Shown one piece after another: positions 61,503 to 64,000 of a DNA stretch of 64,000 nt. Numbering within the stretch: the stretch's first letter is position 1; each line of letters opens with the position of its first letter. The notes under the pieces were generated by a model, which ran no database searches, was not told the DNA's origin, and worked only from the letters and a program-made list of their open reading frames with translations. This DNA is from Eubacterium oxidoreducens (lineage in GTDB: Bacteria; Bacillota; Clostridia; Lachnospirales; Lachnospiraceae), in NCBI RefSeq assembly GCF_900104415.1, contig NZ_FMXR01000004.1, positions 186,001 to 250,000 on the forward strand. Direction: 5' to 3'. Made by a program: the position numbers and the translations under genes.

Positions 61503-62168
61503 ATGAAGCATATTGTTGTTGATTTAGAAATGAATACGATCCGTAAGAAGGATGATGCACGTAGAATATGTGGTTTAGAGACAATAGAGATTGGTGCAGT
61601 TATGCTCAATGATAACCTGCAGGAAATTTCTTCTTTTCGTACCTATGTAAAGCCTGAGCATTGCGATGGTATCGCAAGAAATATCAGTAGACTTACAGGT
61701 ATCACAGATGACATGGTGGCAAATGCTCCAAAGTTCAATGAAGCACTTCACATGTTTGCAAATTGGTGCCTTGCGACCGGTGATGAAGTCATAGTATATG
61801 CCTGGAGCGAATCTGATTATAGCCAAATTGCAAAGGAAATGGTTTTGAAAAGCTATGAGATTTCTGGTGCAGAAACTGAACTATTAGGAAATGACTGGTT
61901 TGACTTTCAGCAGGAATTTGATTCATACCTTGGATTTGAACGTCAGGTGTCTTTGAAGATGGCTCTTGAAATGGCCGGTGTAGATTTCTTGGGTAGAGAG
62001 CATGATGCATTGGACGATGCAAGAAATACGGCAGAGCTTCTTCAGATTATCAGGGATGAAGAGCGGTTCAATAAGACCCTACGGAAGATTAAAGAGTATA
62101 TGGAACCGACTGAAATTGGCACTACCATAGGTAGCTTGATTGATTTTTCAGCATTTGTATGTGCATAG
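61503..62168 (+). CDS. DnaQ-like 3'-5' exonuclease
   Basis: 221 residues of the DEDDh exonuclease fold: VVDLEMNT (ExoI, D and E), ISRLTGITDDMVANAP, VYAWSESDYSQI (ExoII) and EHDALDDARNTAELL (ExoIII, with H and D). Acts on single-stranded DNA or RNA 3' ends. ATG 61503 has GGAGGA at ideal distance; longer forms lack an RBS. It stands alone. Confidence 0.88.
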   Translation: MKHIVVDLEMNTIRKKDDARRICGLETIEIGAVMLNDNLQEISSFRTYVKPEHCDGIARNISRLTGITDDMVANAPKFNEALHMFANWCLATGDEVIVYAWSESDYSQIAKEMVLKSYEISGAETELLGNDWFDFQQEFDSYLGFERQVSLKMALEMAGVDFLGREHDALDDARNTAELLQIIRDEERFNKTLRKIKEYMEPTEIGTTIGSLIDFSAFVCA

Positions 62169-62254
62169 GGCGGAACGACAGATGTTACGTTAAGTGTAGA
62201 GAATTCTTTGAAGCAGATTCTAGAAGATTAAGACCCTATTGGAAAAGAATAACA

Positions 62255-62488
62255 AAGCACTCATTTTTTTGAAAAGTGGGTGCTTAATAATTGAAGGGAG
62301 CGTATAAGAAATGAAGCACCATAAACTGCTGGTTTATGGTGCTGACAGAAAAAAGATGTTACAGTGATTGCACAATTGAAATATCGGGTAAATAAAACCG
62401 GGATAACGAAGGATATTAGGAAGAACCATAGGAGTACTCTGCTTTTTTTCAAAAAGTTTGGTTCTTTCAATCTAAGTTACCCGGTTTT
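62255..62488 (+). other. Three consecutive stem-loops before an interrupted gene
   Basis: Hairpin 1: AAGCACTCA (62255-62263) with 62277-62285. Hairpin 2: perfect 12-bp AGCACCATAAAC (62315-62326) with 62332-62343. Hairpin 3: AAAACCGGGATAAC (62394-62407) with 62476-62488 (one bulge), enclosing AAGAACCA (62421-62428) with 62459-62466, followed by TTTTTGTG. No ORF of note except a short frame from 62311. It may hold a small RNA or attenuator. Confidence 0.5.
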
Positions 62489-62528
62489 TGTGCGTTAAAG
62501 TATATTTTTTTAAAAGGAGAAACACGAT

Positions 62529-63028
62529 ATGGAAAAGATGAATTTCACGAACAAACAAACAGCATTTGAGTATGCATTTTACATGATAGCAGCAAGCTAT
62601 TTCAACAAGGCCATTTGCCGGTCTAAAATGACAGAGCAAAATATGCTCATACAATACAAAGAACAAAAAGTCAAGACTCGCTCGCGAGTCTTGCGCGCCG
62701 GATTCGGGTCTGCTTCAGCAGACAAATTCCTGTCCGAATCCGTGCGCATCCTCGCGGAGCGTTTAACTCAGTCGGAGCTTGTACCCCGACTGAGTTAAAT
62801 AGCCAATATCTTATGGAAGAGTTGTGCATAGGCTTTATGGATGACCTTGCCGATAAGTTACCGTCTAACTTCTTTGAAAAGGAAGTGGAGGTTAACTTAA
62901 AAAGAATAACACCTAAATTAGTAGAAATCATAATTTCGAACCGCGACTACGCGATGGTATTTAGACCAATATATAAGGGGAAGAAATCAGAGATTCGACA
63001 TCAAATATGGAGAAAGATTCTCCATTGA
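62529..63028 (+). pseudogene. Hypothetical gene interrupted by the 130-nt element
   Basis: The 5' part (62529-62669, MEKMNFTNKQTAFEYAFYMI onward) is well started behind AAAAGGAG. The 3' part (from about 62798, SQYLMEELCIGFMDDLADKL, to 63028) continues as a hydrophilic protein. Between them lies element copy 2. Removing 128 or 131 bases joins the two parts in one frame of about 123 residues. Family not recognised. Confidence 0.7.
62670..62799 (-). repeat. 130-nt palindrome-rich element, copy 2 (inverted)
   Basis: Exact reverse complement of 55795-55924 over 130 bases, inserted in a coding sequence. Flanking bases are A/T-rich (CAAAAA on the left, TTAAAT on the right), so a short A-rich target duplication is possible but cannot be proved. 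Confidence 0.93.
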
Positions 63029-63056
63029 TTCAGTCGGAGTACAAACTCCGACTGAA
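63029..63056 (-). terminator. Hairpin between convergent genes, akin to part of the 130-nt element
   Basis: 12-bp perfect stem (arm TTCAGTCGGAGT) with ACAA loop. The sequence matches the first hairpin of the 130-nt element (CAGTCGG-GTACAA-CTCCGACTG), suggesting either a shared terminator origin or a reduced third copy. Confidence 0.7.
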
Positions 63057-63061
63057 AGATA

Positions 63062-63628
63062 TTACATAGGCATCAGATTTTTGCCGAATTCTTCATCGAC
63101 AACACTGGCAACAGCAGTATAGATGGCAGATGCACCGCTGATGATTCCAATCACACCGGCAACGATTCCGAGTGTGTGACTTCCGGCAAAATTCTCCAAA
63201 GCCAGGAATAAAAACAAGAGCATAAGTGTTCCAAAAACAATGCGTGTTGCGTTATTTCCTTTGATGGTACCAATAAACATAAAGAAGGTATAAATGCACC
63301 AAAGCAGGAAATAAAAACCAAGAGAAAGCGAATCGGCAGCTTCGATGCCAAGCTTTTCATATGGTAATAACCAGATTAAGATAAGTGACCACCAAAACAA
63401 TCCATAGGATGTGAAAGCCGTAGCGCCAAAGGTGTTTCCGGCACGAAATTCCATGATTCCGGCGATAAATTGCGCCAGGCCTCCAAGCATAATGCCCATT
63501 GCGATAATCACAATGGAAAGCTCAAAGACACCTACATTATGAAGATTTAAAAGTAGAGTGGTCATTCCAAAACCGAGAAGACCCAAAGGGCCTGCGTTCG
63601 CATGTTTTACATAATTTGTTTCTGACAT
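63062..63628 (-). CDS. Acetate uptake transporter, GPR1/FUN34/YaaH (SatP) family
   Basis: 188 residues with six membrane helices. NAGPLGLLGFGMTTLLLNLHN near the N terminus is the family signature (NPxG-like with A for P), followed by QFIAGIMEFRAGNTFGATAFTSYG. It moves acetate or succinate with protons, or acts as a channel. RBS GGAGG precedes the ATG. The gene is convergent with the interrupted ORF. Confidence 0.9.
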   Translation of the reverse strand: MSETNYVKHANAGPLGLLGFGMTTLLLNLHNVGVFELSIVIIAMGIMLGGLAQFIAGIMEFRAGNTFGATAFTSYGLFWWSLILIWLLPYEKLGIEAADSLSLGFYFLLWCIYTFFMFIGTIKGNNATRIVFGTLMLLFLFLALENFAGSHTLGIVAGVIGIISGASAIYTAVASVVDEEFGKNLMPM

Positions 63629-63793
63629 TTTTTCATTACCTCCATTAAACTGTACATACGTGTAAAAGAATACTAGAATAAGAAAAAAAGTTCAAGGCGA
63701 ATGTGCGGGGAATGAAATCAGAAGCTGAAAAATCGCACACCGTCTGGTGAAAACATTCACAGCAATCAAAAACGGTATAGGAGGATATGGAAG

Positions 63794-64000
63794 ATGAAAG
63801 TGTTATTATTGAATGGAAGTCCAAGAAAAGACGGAAATACATCTATTGCCCTAAATGAAATGGTAAAGGTATTTGAAGCAGAAGGAGTAGACGCTACGGT
63901 AGTTCAGATTGGGAACAAGGATATTCGAGGATGCATTGCTTGTGGTGCCTGTTTTGAAAAAGGTAAATGTGTCATAGATGATCTGGTAAATGAGTTGGCT
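63794..64000 (+). CDS. NAD(P)H-dependent FMN reductase / iron-sulfur flavoprotein, 5' part
   Basis: 69 codons run to the window end. MKVLLLNGSPRKDGNTSIAL binds FMN phosphate; CIACGACFEKGKC is the cysteine motif of the iron-sulfur flavoprotein type (ISF), so it may be a flavodoxin-fold reductase with a [4Fe-4S] cluster. RBS AGGAGGA fits ATG 63794. The rest is outside the window. Confidence 0.88.
   Translation, partial: MKVLLLNGSPRKDGNTSIALNEMVKVFEAEGVDATVVQIGNKDIRGCIACGACFEKGKCVIDDLVNELA

Noticed and set aside
1-64000. tRNA, rRNA or tmRNA genes
   Set aside because: No cloverleaf ending in CCA-like acceptor or conserved rRNA segment was noticed on either strand; a covariance-model search would be decisive.

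Overview
The window looks like a chromosomal stretch of an anaerobic, low-GC Gram-positive gut bacterium, most likely a Clostridia/Lachnospiraceae member. This rests on strong AGGAGG-type ribosome binding sites, GTG and TTG starts, ferredoxin-linked 2-oxoacid oxidoreductase and glycyl-radical enzymes, and large BspA/LRR, NEAT and Big_2 surface proteins. I saw no rRNA, tRNA or CRISPR array. Family assignments come from reading motifs; no searches were run.

Region 1 (1-13.9 kb) is metabolic, with two operons. Operon A has a NitT/TauT-type ABC importer (binding protein cut by the window edge), a four-subunit 2-oxoacid:ferredoxin oxidoreductase (gamma-delta-alpha-beta), a PaaK-like CoA ligase and a class I aminotransferase. 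Operon B has a second NitT/TauT importer, a glycyl-radical enzyme (GRE) and its activase. Published active-site numbering of isethionate sulfite-lyase, as I recall it, maps onto this GRE with a constant offset of 8, so I read operon B as anaerobic sulfonate C-S cleavage. Operon A may supply or process a related amino-sulfonate or, alternatively, an aromatic amino acid.

Region 2 (13.9-21 kb) is an eroded accessory island: an autoregulated HTH gene, a small ICE-type membrane peptide, three overlapping metallophosphoesterase genes (the third broken), a broken AbiE toxin-antitoxin pair, a WYL-domain remnant, an intact DUF3990-type gene pair, and a FIST-GGDEF diguanylate cyclase.

Region 3 (21-46 kb) is a coherent heme-acquisition locus with the layout of the streptococcal shr-shp-hts(sia) operon: a 2927-residue subtilase/Big_2/LRR/NEAT-like/FIVAR/FMN-binding surface protein, an Shr-like protein with an apparent hemoglobin-interacting domain, a DtxR-like metalloregulator, two further NEAT proteins, an Shp-like protein, a lipoprotein-permease-ATPase importer (the ATPase fused to DUF454), and two ABC exporter half-transporters.

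Region 4 (46-64 kb) is a mosaic of single genes and remnants: two AAA/DUF4143 ATPases, two hexapeptide acetyltransferases, a rhodanese-TtcA fusion behind a structured leader, nitroreductase, a beta-helix secreted protein, a LysR-controlled operon, an exonuclease, an acetate transporter, and the start of a flavoprotein. It holds a 42-nt direct repeat at which two ORFs are truncated, and a perfect 130-nt inverted repeat whose second copy interrupts a gene.
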